A DNA stretch of 38,076 nucleotides from an uncultured Spirochaetales bacterium (GCA_949295125.1 CASFJV010000016.1:1-38076), one strand, 5' to 3'; numbered from the stretch's first letter, positions 15,756 through 25,003 are shown. Made by a program: numbers and translations. Notes: generated by a model from the sequence alone, not told the origin.

Positions 15756-16490
15756 TCACCCGAATATTAAGGATAACGGGATTATGACACTTAACACCAT
15801 CTCTGTAAATATTAAACCATTCATTTCAAGAGATCTGTAGCAGGTTTCGCATTTTCCAGAAAATCCACGCTCCTCAAGGACCGATGCAGTCTCAGGAATA
15901 AGCTTTATTGCGCTGACAATCAGTGAAGTGAGGACTGCGAGCAGTGACTCCTTCCTTTTCTGATCTCCAATCCTGAGGGATATTGCATCCCTGATCTCTG
16001 CATACCTGTTTGCAAGTGTCGGTATGAAAGAAAGAGTCATAGATACAGTCAGGCTCACGCTGTAAGGAAGGCGGAAATACCTGAGGGCTGCTATTATGTT
16101 CTCAAGCCTCTCTGTTTCCAGAAGGAGAGAAAAGATATAGGAGATTGTTATGAACTTGAAGAGTATCAGGGAAGAAGAGAGTGCCCCATCCATGCTCAGG
16201 AGCATGAATGATCCGATACTGACAAGAGCCTTTCCTGACCTCTGCTGAAGGGGTGAAAAGATGATGATGAAAAGAACAAGCAGTGAGATGCGCCTGAAAT
16301 TCAGGAAACTCTCTTTCACTCCTACTGCGGAAATGGAGAGGAGAATGGCAAGAAAAGCATAGCAGAAAGCTTTCAGCACAGATGATTCCATAAGGATTGC
16401 CAGTGTGATGAGAAGAGTGAATATAAGCTTCGCCCTCGGATCCAGCCTGTGGTAGAAACTCTTTCTGTAGATATAGGAACTAAAGCTCAT
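15756..16490 (-). CDS. ecfT: ECF transporter T component
   Basis: This is the membrane scaffold protein (244 residues) that couples the ECF ATPases to the S component. It has the N-terminal FYHRLDPRAKLIFTL signature, four to five hydrophobic segments and the C-terminal coupling helices with DAISLRIGD and VLEERGFSGK. The second keeps the Arg-Gly of the family's A-R-G motif; the first is degenerate (LRI). The start at 16490 (MSFSSYIYRK) is chosen for its strong GGAGGGAAAGTTC ribosome site; the frame is open to 16553, inside ecfA. It overlaps the end of the ATPase gene by eleven bases and its stop overlaps the S-component gene, so the three are translationally coupled. Confidence 0.9.
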   Translation of the reverse strand: MSFSSYIYRKSFYHRLDPRAKLIFTLLITLAILMESSVLKAFCYAFLAILLSISAVGVKESFLNFRRISLLVLFIIIFSPLQQRSGKALVSIGSFMLLSMDGALSSSLILFKFITISYIFSLLLETERLENIIAALRYFRLPYSVSLTVSMTLSFIPTLANRYAEIRDAISLRIGDQKRKESLLAVLTSLIVSAIKLIPETASVLEERGFSGKCETCYRSLEMNGLIFTEMVLSVIIPLSLIFG

Positions 16491-17808
16491 GAACTTTCCC
16501 TCCATCGGCCACATAATGCATGCCGGAAAATGATGAGATGATCCTCTCATCATGGCTGATCATTAATATCCCTGCTCCCCTCTCAAGGTAGAGAGAGAGT
16601 ATTTTCTCCGTATCGCCATAGCTGATTGCACTGTCTATCTCATCGAAGACAGCAAATGGGCGGTTGAGGATATAGAAGATGGCAGACTGGAGCATCTTTG
16701 CTTTGCCATATGACAGCTCAAGGGTGTAGTCATCCATGCAAAGGCCAAAAAGGCCTGCAGCCGATAGAGCCTCATCTTCATCCCTGGCAACACTTAACAG
16801 CTCATCCCTGACCGTTGGAAGGTACAGCTGGCTATACGGATTCTGGAAGAGGTATGCTATCTTCTGCCGCCTTTCCTTCGCATTCACCTTCTTCCCATCA
16901 ATGGCTATCATGCCCTTATCCTCTTCCAGCAAGCCAGCAAGGATTCTGGACAGCGTACTCTTTCCCGCACCGTTTTCTCCAGTCAGCAGATAAGCCTTTC
17001 CCCTCTTTATTTCCATATTACCGGCACTGAGGACAAAAGGATTCTCATCAATCGAGGACCTGTGCTTCTGTGTGTATTGAATGCCCTTAACCTCAAGAGT
17101 TCCCCTCCTCTCCGTTACAGTTTCAGGGAAAGAGAAGGATATCTCCTTTTCCTCATACGGGACAAGCGTCTTATTCCTGAGTTCATAGACTGATGTAAAG
17201 GCATCTGCATATTCTTTCAGGTAATGGGAGCCGAGCGTGATCGAATACTCCTTTTCACGCATTATGCCAAGCAGCTTTTTCCTCCATGATGCGGAAAGCT
17301 CATCAAAGGCCTCATCATAGATGAAGAGCCTTGGACCAACTGCATCAAGGGTTGCAAGATTAAGCCTGCGCTTTTCACCGCCGGAGAGTTCCCCTGTTTC
17401 TGCAAACTCATATTTCTTCAGGTCGTATTTCTCCAGTAAGGATTCTATGATCCTGTCCATCTCAGCCTTGCATATCCCCTTCTGCTCAAGGGGAAAAGCA
17501 ATTTCATCTGCCACAGTCGGCATCAGGATAGCCTCATCCGTATTCTGGCTGGATCTTGCCACATAGTCTTTCCTCCTGTTAACGTCAAGAGAAAACAGAT
17601 CTATGGAATCAAAGAAAAATGTTCCCTTCCTGCTTGCATAACAGTATTTCTCCGCACTGCCAGTAAGAAGGCGTGCAAGACTGGTCTTGCCTGATCCCGG
17701 CTCAGAGAGGATCAGTATCCTTTCCCCTTTCTCCATTTTCAAAGAAAGGGAAGAAAAAAGACTTTCTTCCCCTTTATATGCAAAACTGGAAATATTTATC
17801 TCAATCAT
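16480..17808 (-). CDS. ecfA: Fused double ATPase of an ECF transporter (EcfA-EcfA')
   Basis: Two ABC ATPase domains are fused in one 442-residue chain. Domain 1 has Walker A SEPGSGKT (35-42), signature LSGGEKRRL (141-149), Walker B RLFIYDEAFDE with Glu166, and H-loop SHYLKEY. Domain 2 has Walker A GENGAGKS (277-284), Q-loop FQNPYSQLYLP, a degenerate signature LSYGKAKML (365-373), Walker B FAVFDEIDSA and H-loop SHDER. Both composite sites could still hydrolyse ATP, though the one using LSYGK may be weaker. Each domain is shorter than a stand-alone EcfA. The start overlaps the plsC stop (ATGA), and the 3' end overlaps ecfT. It energises the adjacent EcfT/S import complex. Confidence 0.9.
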   Translation of the reverse strand: MIEINISSFAYKGEESLFSSLSLKMEKGERILILSEPGSGKTSLARLLTGSAEKYCYASRKGTFFFDSIDLFSLDVNRRKDYVARSSQNTDEAILMPTVADEIAFPLEQKGICKAEMDRIIESLLEKYDLKKYEFAETGELSGGEKRRLNLATLDAVGPRLFIYDEAFDELSASWRKKLLGIMREKEYSITLGSHYLKEYADAFTSVYELRNKTLVPYEEKEISFSFPETVTERRGTLEVKGIQYTQKHRSSIDENPFVLSAGNMEIKRGKAYLLTGENGAGKSTLSRILAGLLEEDKGMIAIDGKKVNAKERRQKIAYLFQNPYSQLYLPTVRDELLSVARDEDEALSAAGLFGLCMDDYTLELSYGKAKMLQSAIFYILNRPFAVFDEIDSAISYGDTEKILSLYLERGAGILMISHDERIISSFSGMHYVADGGKVHEL

Positions 17809-18548
17809 TTCTTCTTATAAGCTGGAAGTTTTGAATACTCAGCCCTGATTCCGTCCTCAACGGTTGCACAAATGTTCTTCATCTCCTCTTCGCCAAGAAG
17901 CGATGTATCTATTGGAGGAAGTATGCTTACATATACAGGAATCCTGCGGAATGTGAAAGCATCCTCTAAAAGCACCCTTGTATTCTGTATCGCAACTGGT
18001 ACGATCACTGCTTTTGCCTTTGTAGCCATCTTCAGCGCTCCGGCCTTGAACTCAGCAATCTCTCCATTCCTGCTTCTGGTTCCCTCCGGATAGATCGCCA
18101 TTGGCAGCCCTCCATTGAGATTGTCCACACCTTTCAATATGGCTTTAAGGGACTGCCTGATATCTTTCCTGTCAATAAACACACATCCAAGCTCTTTCAT
18201 TATGATATTGAGGCCAGGCACTTTCCTCAGCTCGATTTTTGCTATTATTCCGCCCCAAAGCCCTGCACCAAAGAGAGCGGGGATATCCATCATGGACTGG
18301 TGGTTTGCAACATAGCACACCTTTGTTCCCTTTTCAGGCAGGTTCTCCCGGCCCTTTACGGTGAACTTCACATTGAAGGAAATCCAGATCCACCATATTG
18401 TGATTGAGAGCCAGAAATAAAGCCATGCCCGTCCAGCTTTCTTAAGATGGAGGAGGAAGAAAATCTCAGACAGCATCGCCAGAATAACGGTCGGAACAAA
18501 AACTGGAATGCATATTGCGATAGACACTATGATTTTAAATTTCTTCAT
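17805..18548 (-). CDS. plsC: 1-acyl-sn-glycerol-3-phosphate acyltransferase
   Basis: PlsC acylates lysophosphatidic acid to phosphatidic acid at the inner membrane. The 247-residue protein has an N-terminal hydrophobic segment (8-34). It carries acyltransferase motif I NHQSMMD (His83, Asp88), motif II with FIDRKD, motif III YPEGTRSRNG (Glu155, Gly156) and motif IV VPVAIQNT. The frame is open to 18578, but ATG at 18548 follows GGGGGAAAAA, so that start is used. It overlaps the end of the ABC exporter gene by fourteen bases and its stop overlaps ecfA (ATGA). With the acyl-CoA ligase in the same operon it forms a small lipid-assembly set. Confidence 0.93.
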   Translation of the reverse strand: MKKFKIIVSIAICIPVFVPTVILAMLSEIFFLLHLKKAGRAWLYFWLSITIWWIWISFNVKFTVKGRENLPEKGTKVCYVANHQSMMDIPALFGAGLWGGIIAKIELRKVPGLNIIMKELGCVFIDRKDIRQSLKAILKGVDNLNGGLPMAIYPEGTRSRNGEIAEFKAGALKMATKAKAVIVPVAIQNTRVLLEDAFTFRRIPVYVSILPPIDTSLLGEEEMKNICATVEDGIRAEYSKLPAYKKK

Positions 18549-20271
18549 TTTTTCCCCCTTTCCTGTAAAGGCGTGCATATATTCCGCCTTTTTCCATCAG
18601 GCTCTTATGGTCTCCCTCTTCCTTAAGGACTCCATCATCAATGACAAATATTATATCACTATCGATTACGGTTGATAACCTGTGTGCAATTGTGATTGAT
18701 GTGCGCCCATTCCTGAGACTCTTGAATGCCTCTTCGATCAGGGCCTCACTCTCTGTGTCAAGGCTGCTTGTTGCCTCATCAAAAACAATGATCGGGGGAT
18801 TCTTAAGGAAGCAGCGGGCAATTGAAAGCCTCTGTTTCTGCCCTCCCGAAAGCCTTGTTCCCCTTTCTCCGACTTCAGTATCCAAGCCAGAAGGAAGTGA
18901 TTTCACGAAATCAAGGAGATTCGCTTTCTTCAGTGCAAGATAGAGTTCCTCATCAGTTGCATCGCTCTTTCCATACCTGAGATTCTCCCTTATTGATGCA
19001 TCAAAAAGGAAGACATCCTGGCGGACAAACCCGATGTTATCATGAAGGCTTTTCTGCGTTACTTTGGAAATATCCATGCCATCAATTGTGATTGATCCGC
19101 CATCAAGCTCATAGAAACGCGCAATCAGGCTGGCAATTGTACTCTTTCCTGCACCGGACTCTCCAACGAGTGCAACATGCTTTCCTCCCGGGATATCAAG
19201 GTTCAGATCCTTTATTGTACGGCTCTTGCCATCCTTGCTGTATGAGAAGTTGACATTATTGAACCTGATAGCTCCATCTGTCACCTTCAGGGCCATTGCC
19301 CCTTCCCTATCCTTTATCTCAGGTTCTGTTTCCATGATCTCGGCAAACCTCTCAAATGAGGCTATCCCCTGTGAAAACTGTTCAGTGAAGTTTATAAGGC
19401 GGTCGATCGGAGGAAGCACGACGGAGACAAAGAGTATGAAAGAGAGAAGATCGGCAACGCTCACAACTCCCATGCTTATGAGCACTGCACCGCCTGCTAC
19501 GGTTATGAAATAGTACATCTCCCTCATGAAGCTGATGCCACTCTGGTATGCAGCCATCACCCCGTAATACTTTTCCCTGGTCTCTTTCAGCCGGCTGTTG
19601 GACTTATCGAATTTCTTTTCCTGGAATCTCTCCTGGCTGTAGCCTTTCACTTCCCTTATTCCCTGGATTGAATTCTCAACATCGACTGCTATATCAGCAA
19701 CAGTACGCCTTACAGCCCTGTTCTTCTTTTTGAGCCTTCCATTGAATATGATGCCATAGACAAGCATTACAGGAAGCGGAATCAGCGTTATAAGCGCCAG
19801 TGGAGCAGAGAATGAGAACATTGCCACATATGCTGCGATTATGGTCAGTATGGATATGAGGAAATCCTCAGGGCAGTGATGCGCAACTTCAGCTATATTG
19901 AAAAGATCATTGGTGATGCGGCTCATCAGTGTTCCAGTCTTTGTCTTGTCATAATAGGAAAATGAAAGAAGCTGAAGATGGGAGAATATATCCCTTCTCA
20001 TATCATTCTCGATCCAGACTCCCAGGATATGGCCCCATTTTATGCGGATCCACGTAGTCAGCAGCTGCACAAGGTAGACAGCAAGCATCGCACCAAAGAT
20101 TATCATCATCAGCCTGATATTCCCTTCAGGAATCGCAGTATTCAGCAGATATCTTGTAAGGGAAGGGAATACCACAGACAGGATGGATGCAATTGCTGCA
20201 GAGCCCATATCAAGGGCAAAAAGCCACTTATATGGCTTATAGTATGATGCAAAACGCTTGAAAAGGCTCAT
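18535..20271 (-). CDS. ABC exporter, MsbA/MdlB-like half transporter
   Basis: This 578-residue half transporter has an N-terminal six-helix domain (about residues 15-310) and a C-terminal ATPase. The ATPase shows Walker A GESGAGKST (370-378), Q-loop VRQDVFLFD, signature LSGGQKQR (474-481), Walker B IIVFDEATSSLD and H-loop AHRLST. All catalytic residues are present, so it should act as a homodimer. The family exports lipids, drugs or peptides; the neighbouring plsC makes a lipid substrate plausible but does not prove it. The start overlaps the helicase stop (ATGA at 20268-20271), and its 3' end overlaps plsC. Confidence 0.9.
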   Translation of the reverse strand: MSLFKRFASYYKPYKWLFALDMGSAAIASILSVVFPSLTRYLLNTAIPEGNIRLMMIIFGAMLAVYLVQLLTTWIRIKWGHILGVWIENDMRRDIFSHLQLLSFSYYDKTKTGTLMSRITNDLFNIAEVAHHCPEDFLISILTIIAAYVAMFSFSAPLALITLIPLPVMLVYGIIFNGRLKKKNRAVRRTVADIAVDVENSIQGIREVKGYSQERFQEKKFDKSNSRLKETREKYYGVMAAYQSGISFMREMYYFITVAGGAVLISMGVVSVADLLSFILFVSVVLPPIDRLINFTEQFSQGIASFERFAEIMETEPEIKDREGAMALKVTDGAIRFNNVNFSYSKDGKSRTIKDLNLDIPGGKHVALVGESGAGKSTIASLIARFYELDGGSITIDGMDISKVTQKSLHDNIGFVRQDVFLFDASIRENLRYGKSDATDEELYLALKKANLLDFVKSLPSGLDTEVGERGTRLSGGQKQRLSIARCFLKNPPIIVFDEATSSLDTESEALIEEAFKSLRNGRTSITIAHRLSTVIDSDIIFVIDDGVLKEEGDHKSLMEKGGIYARLYRKGGKNEEI

Positions 20272-21683
20272 TTTGCGAACAACCTCTTAAAGAATGAGAA
20301 TAATCCCTTCTTCTCCTCAGCCTTCACATCAGAAAGGCTGACCTTCCTCACATTCTTTCCCTCTATCTCCTTCTTCAGGATATCTTCCATGCTGGCCTCT
20401 TTCTTGAGGGGAACATTCTTTTTCTTCTGGATCTGTGGCTTTTGCTTCCTATTCGGCTTTTTCTCAGTCTTTTTCCTTTCAACCTTATTCTTTCTTGTAT
20501 CCGATGGCCTTCTTCCATCCTTCCTGATTTTCAGCCCCTTGCTCTTATCCTCAACCTCTTCCAGGCCACATTCATCAGGCCACAGTACTGGTATCTTCAT
20601 ATGGATGTACTCTTCTATGGGCTCCAGGCCATATATGTACTCTTCATCGGCTAAAGTGACTGCCTTTCCGCTTTTTCCTGCCCTTGCAGTCCTGCCGATA
20701 CGGTGCACATAGTTCTCATAGTCCTCTGGAATGTCATAGTTCACAACGAGCTCAAGGTCATCAATCTGAAGGCCGCGGGCAGCTACATCTGTTGCAACAA
20801 GTATTGTAAGCTTTCCAGCCTTGAAGCGCTCAAGTGTTTCAAGCCTCCTGCTCTGTGCCATATCCCCCATCAGGAATGCAGCCTTATATCCATTGATCTT
20901 GAGCCTTGAAGCAACCTCAACTGCAGCATCCTTAGTGTTCGTGAATATGATTGCGCTTTCCGGACCTATCTTTTTCAGAAGCGACAGCAGAAGGGAAAAC
21001 TTCTCACTGCTCGTTACATGGAAAAGCTCCTGCGTTATCTCCTTTACTGTAACCTCTTCCGGCCTTACCTCTACTTCTGCAGGATCGTTCATGAATGCCC
21101 ATGCAAGATTCCTCACCTTTACGGACAGAGTTGCGGAAAAGAGCATTGTCTGCCTCTCCTGGCTTGGCCTCATGCTCCTGAACATTCTCTCGATATCCGG
21201 ATAGAATCCCATATCAAACATCCTGTCAGCCTCATCAAGGACTACAATGGAAAAATCCTTGAAGTTGATCTTTCCGCTTTTGAGGAAGTCTATAAGCCTT
21301 CCAGGGGTTCCCACTGCAAGGTTTATCCCCTCTTCAACCTCCTCCAGCTGCCTGGAGTATCCGACTCCGCCATAAAAACATCCGATCCTATAGCCTTCAA
21401 TGAACTCAGAAAAGCTTTTTGCATCCTCTTCAATCTGTACGGCAAGTTCCCTTGTAGGAGCAACGATCAGGGCCTTGCTGTCCCTGTTTTTCAGGTACTG
21501 CTCAAATATTGTAAGCAGAAAAACGAGTGTCTTTCCCGAGCCAGTCTTGGACTGCACCATCACATCACGGCCGGAAAGGGAGACGGGAAGCACCTTCTCC
21601 TGCACTTCAGTCGGCTTTGAAAAGCCATGCTTGTTAATAGCATCCATACTCTCTTTAGAGAGCCATAAATCATTAAAATCCAT
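20268..21683 (-). CDS. DEAD-box RNA helicase
   Basis: This 471-residue helicase has the whole DEAD-box motif set: Q motif FSKPTEVQ, Walker A SKTGSGKT (45-52), PTREL, GTPGR, DEAD (150-153), SAT, ATDVAARGLQ and HRIGRTARAG. After about residue 385 comes an ~85-residue tail very rich in Lys, Arg and Glu, ending FSFFKRLFAK; this is probably an RNA- or ribosome-binding extension. RhlE/RhlB/CsdA-type enzymes remodel rRNA or mRNA, often in the cold. AAGGG precedes the ATG by a suitable distance. It is the first gene of the nine-gene operon; the link to transport and lipid genes may simply be shared growth control. Confidence 0.93.
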   Translation of the reverse strand: MDFNDLWLSKESMDAINKHGFSKPTEVQEKVLPVSLSGRDVMVQSKTGSGKTLVFLLTIFEQYLKNRDSKALIVAPTRELAVQIEEDAKSFSEFIEGYRIGCFYGGVGYSRQLEEVEEGINLAVGTPGRLIDFLKSGKINFKDFSIVVLDEADRMFDMGFYPDIERMFRSMRPSQERQTMLFSATLSVKVRNLAWAFMNDPAEVEVRPEEVTVKEITQELFHVTSSEKFSLLLSLLKKIGPESAIIFTNTKDAAVEVASRLKINGYKAAFLMGDMAQSRRLETLERFKAGKLTILVATDVAARGLQIDDLELVVNYDIPEDYENYVHRIGRTARAGKSGKAVTLADEEYIYGLEPIEEYIHMKIPVLWPDECGLEEVEDKSKGLKIRKDGRRPSDTRKNKVERKKTEKKPNRKQKPQIQKKKNVPLKKEASMEDILKKEIEGKNVRKVSLSDVKAEEKKGLFSFFKRLFAK

Positions 21684-21747
21684 ATATATCCCTTAAAACG
21701 AAATTCAAATCAAACTAAAAAAGAGTAATGGATTAGCCCCTCTCTGT

Positions 21748-22539
21748 CTATTCCCACTTTCCCACATAGTCAGAGAAGCGGAGAACCATGGTATTCATCA
21801 CCCTTTTCACAGGCATTCCATCAACGCTTCTTATAGGCATTGCCTTCATGCTCGTTGAGGAGATGAAAAGCGAATCAAAAGAAAACAGATCCTCAGCTTT
21901 TATTGCATCGTATGCGATCTCAAGATTCATGCTTTTTGCAGCCTCTATTACCCCGATCCTCGTCACCCCTAGAAGAACGTCCTTGTCAGGAGCAGTATAG
22001 AGTTTATTGCCTTTTAAAGCATAGAAATTGCTTCTTGTCCCTTCTGTAACATATCCGTCTCTGTTAATTAAAAGAGCTTCGAACGCCCCCTTATTCTCTG
22101 CATCCTCAAGAGCTAGATAAGATAAAAGCAGATTGCTTGTTTTGTAATTAGGAAGAAAGCGCTCCCCATGATAGGTAGTCACATCAACACCTTCGCTATA
22201 ATATGAGTCAGGATAGCTCTTTGTCTCATTATGAGTTATGAAAAGGCTGTTCTCTTTTCCAACTAATAATATCCTGAACGTCTCATTGTAAAGGCCGTCC
22301 TTCTCTTTTAACATATTCAGGTATCTCTTAATATCATCAAAAGAGTACTTAAGCTCTATATTAATGCCACGAGCAGACTCTTTTAGTCTCTCATAATGCT
22401 CTTCAAGATGCACGAACTCGCCGTTCTTAAGCTTTAAAGCCTCATATACAGAATATGCATACTGCATGCTTCTAGAAGTAACAGGAAGAGTCGCATCTTC
22501 CTCATTTATCAATATGCCGTTTTTAATAGCACTTCTCAT
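21748..22539 (-). CDS. Class IV (fold type IV) PLP aminotransferase
   Basis: This 263-residue protein belongs to the branched-chain aminotransferase/D-amino acid aminotransferase/aminodeoxychorismate lyase family. The PLP Lys is Lys133 in LPNYKTSNLL, and VTEGTRSNFYALK (164-176) is the family's phosphate/substrate loop. The N-terminal SVYEALKLKNGEFVHLEEH is also conserved. The motifs do not settle which of the three activities it has; size and the TSN context fit a pabC- or D-alanine-type enzyme as well as IlvE-like ones. TGAGGAAATATT before the ATG is a good ribosome site. Composition is more AT-rich than in the operons to the left. A weak hairpin followed by six T (minus strand, near 21722-21717) could end its transcript. 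Confidence 0.85.
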   Translation of the reverse strand: MRSAIKNGILINEEDATLPVTSRSMQYAYSVYEALKLKNGEFVHLEEHYERLKESARGINIELKYSFDDIKRYLNMLKEKDGLYNETFRILLVGKENSLFITHNETKSYPDSYYSEGVDVTTYHGERFLPNYKTSNLLLSYLALEDAENKGAFEALLINRDGYVTEGTRSNFYALKGNKLYTAPDKDVLLGVTRIGVIEAAKSMNLEIAYDAIKAEDLFSFDSLFISSTSMKAMPIRSVDGMPVKRVMNTMVLRFSDYVGKWE

Positions 22540-22591
22540 AATATTTCCTCACGGCACACTATAATACAAAGGATAAAATCCTTGCAATAAT

Positions 22592-23770
22592 TCACTTCTC
22601 TTTATAAGAGTAGATAATCTCCTTGTATTTTAGCAGAAGTTCTTTTACTGCATCTTCTCTTGAAAAATAAAGATCTCTTTTCGCATTCTCCCCTACAAGG
22701 CTTCTCATATCTTCATTTTCAATAATTTTTCTAATGCTCGCTGAATATGTCTCAGGATCATTTTCACTATAAAATGCATTGATGTTCTCACGTGTTCCGT
22801 CTGTGCACGTTGCTCCCCTAAGAAGAAGAGAAGGAACAGAGAAGCATGCGGCTTCAATCTTCACAAGAGAGAACGTATCATAAAGGGAAGGGAAAGTTAA
22901 AAGATCGGATGCAGCATAAATTTTCTTAAGTAAATCTCTATCGTCAATGCGACCAGTGAAGATAACATCCTTTTCCAAGTCGTACTCTTTTACTTTTTCT
23001 TTATACTTTTTCTCATCAGGACCTTTGCCAACTGCAACTAGTTTTAAAGTACTCATTGCCTTCTCTTTTTTAAGTATCTTCAAAGACTGCAAAACAAGAG
23101 GGAAATTCTTCTCATCTCTAAGCTGTCCTACGAATAGGAGAACCTTATCAGCATCATTAAGCCCTAAAATTGCACTTCCTTCTCTTTTTAAAGATGCAAG
23201 CTCTCCCACTAATGGCGTCTTGAATTCAGTAAAATTACTCAATACTTCAACATTTCCTTTATAGCCATAACTTCTTAAAACATCTGCACTCATTTTATTA
23301 ACTGCAAAGACGTAATCGGACAGGTTAAAACTTCTAACAACATATTTTAAAACAAGGTTCGTAATAAAATCGCTTTTTGCAACCCTTTTTATATCATCCC
23401 TATATTTTGAGTGGAACGTCATAACACACGGTATTTTCTTCTTTCTTGCTGTTTTTACCGCATAGCGGCCAAGCATGAACGGAGAGTGTGCGTGTACGAT
23501 GTCAAAAGGTATTTCATTAACCTTTTCCTTCACCTCTTTTTTTATTTTCGTATAACCATATGGTGAAATTATCTTTATCACATGCATTATACTTCTTAGG
23601 ACTTTATCATCCTTATGTTCTCTATCATAAGAGATTGCCTCTTTTTCTCCTGACACAACAGCATAAACATCTTCGCCTTCTGACCTAAGACCTTTTACAT
23701 AACCATATACTATCGTTGATACACCATCCTTCAATGGAGGATAAGATTCACTGAATTCACCAATAACCAT
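22592..23770 (-). CDS. GT4-family glycosyltransferase, probably glycolipid synthesis
   Basis: This 392-residue GT-B enzyme has two domains: an acceptor part with FSESYPPLKDGVSTIVYGYVKGL (residues 5-27) and HAHSPFMLGRYA, and a donor part with LLFVGQLRDEKNF and FPSLYDTFSLVKIEAACFSVP, the E-x7-E region. The pattern is that of 1,2-diacylglycerol 3-alpha-glucosyltransferase-like GT4 enzymes, which add glucose to diacylglycerol; other GT4 roles remain possible. No signal peptide; it would act at the inner face of the membrane. The ATG has no ribosome site. TACTAT lies seven bases upstream, but without a good -35. It is divergent from the decayed glycosyltransferase at 23847-24944, suggesting the two once worked in one glycolipid pathway. 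Confidence 0.85.
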   Translation of the reverse strand: MVIGEFSESYPPLKDGVSTIVYGYVKGLRSEGEDVYAVVSGEKEAISYDREHKDDKVLRSIMHVIKIISPYGYTKIKKEVKEKVNEIPFDIVHAHSPFMLGRYAVKTARKKKIPCVMTFHSKYRDDIKRVAKSDFITNLVLKYVVRSFNLSDYVFAVNKMSADVLRSYGYKGNVEVLSNFTEFKTPLVGELASLKREGSAILGLNDADKVLLFVGQLRDEKNFPLVLQSLKILKKEKAMSTLKLVAVGKGPDEKKYKEKVKEYDLEKDVIFTGRIDDRDLLKKIYAASDLLTFPSLYDTFSLVKIEAACFSVPSLLLRGATCTDGTRENINAFYSENDPETYSASIRKIIENEDMRSLVGENAKRDLYFSREDAVKELLLKYKEIIYSYKEK

Positions 23771-23846
23771 AAGAAAAATAGTAGAACAATCTGATTTTAA
23801 GAAAAAGAGATTTTTTATTTTTTCCCAGATTCATATAAAATAATTT

Positions 23847-24944
23847 ATAAAAACGGCTTTTATTTATATCGATACGGGCAAAGGACACTACATTCCTGCT
23901 AAAGCACTTTCAGATGCGTATTTAGATCTGAATATGGGAGAGTCGTGGTTAGTAAATCTATTTGAAATCGACGCTTCAATGAATCAGAAGATATTCATAG
24001 AAGACGGATGGAGAATGGCGCTTAAGTTTCTACGTCTTGAAAGATTTCTCTTTCCTCTAATATACAACAGCCTGAACCGCTTTATGCTTGAGAAAGTACT
24101 CGACAATAAAAAACATATGGAATATTTCAAAGAATTTGTTGAAAAAGAAAAAATAGATCTCTTTATCTCAACGAATTTCATTACAGGACTCTCCCTTGCA
24201 TTCGCAATTGAGATGATAGGAAAGAATATACCTGTATTCCAATATGCCGCAGATGCTGTCTCTACGCAGAGAATCAGAGTGACAAACAAACTAGAAATGA
24301 TGTGCCTAGCATCCCCTGTCGGAACTGCAGAGGCGATAAAACGCGGCATGGAATAAGGATAAAGTAAAACTCTGTCCATTTCCACTTCAATACAAAATGG
24401 AGAATGCGGTAAAGAGAAGTAAAAAAGATGAAAGAAGAGACTTAGGACTTGATGAGGATGGCTTTATGATAGCGTTTTCCTTAGGTGGAGAGGGAATAAC
24501 GAGGTTAAACGTCTTGAAAGAGGTCGATAAAAAAGGGCTTGATGTAACTTTCATCCTCTTAGGCCGTATGAGAAGAAAGACAGAAAGAGAACTAAAAAAA
24601 TATTAAGAAAGACAAACCATATTAAAGTTATAACTCCAAGTTTCGTAGACAACATACATCAGTACTTCCTTTCTTCAGATATCACAATGGGAAAGGCAGG
24701 TGCAAACAGCGTTATGGAATCAATATATCTAAAGCGCTATGCGGTAATCTCTGATCAGCTCTACCCTTTTTAGAACATAAAGCCAACACTTGAAAACAAT
24801 AAAATCGGATGCGTAGAGAATAATGCAAAAAAGCAAGCTGATATCATAGAATACTTCTATTTCAAAAGAGATGAACTGGATAAAGGAAACTACAGCGGTC
24901 TTGGAATTACATTCAGCGCAAAAGAGTGCATATCGCTTATGTAA
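23847..24944 (+). pseudogene. Decayed MGDG synthase/UgtP-like glycosyltransferase
   Basis: Read through its breaks, this region encodes ~365 residues of a GT28/MGDG-synthase-type glycosyltransferase. It runs from TAFIYIDTGKGHYIPAKALS (N-terminal nucleotide-sugar fold), through KLCPFPLQYK and FSLGGEGI, to MGKAGANSVMESIYL, the donor-binding motif. It is broken four ways. (1) The expected start codon is ATA at 23847, with no ATG in place. (2) A one-base insertion at 24350-24354 ends the first frame at 24356. (3) Loss of one A from a poly-A run at 24594-24600 ends the second frame at 24606. (4) A TAG at 24771-24773 interrupts the third frame, which otherwise continues to the natural stop at 24942-24944. 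Compensating frame changes and retained motifs show a recent death. It is divergent to the intact GT4 gene. Confidence 0.88.
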
Positions 24945-24965
24945 GCGATTATCGCAGAATTACTA

Positions 24966-24994
24966 TTGCAAAGAATTGAATTTTTCTCTATAAA
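24966..24994 (+). promoter_or_regulatory. Strong promoter of the yhhQ operon, leaderless
   Basis: TTGCAA (24966-24971), a 17-base spacer and TATAAA (24989-24994) form a near-consensus sigma-70-type promoter. The expected start (about 25001) is three bases from the ATG at 25004, and the bases between (ATTTGTCTT) have no Shine-Dalgarno. Confidence 0.6.
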
Positions 24995-25003
24995 ATTTGT
25001 CTT

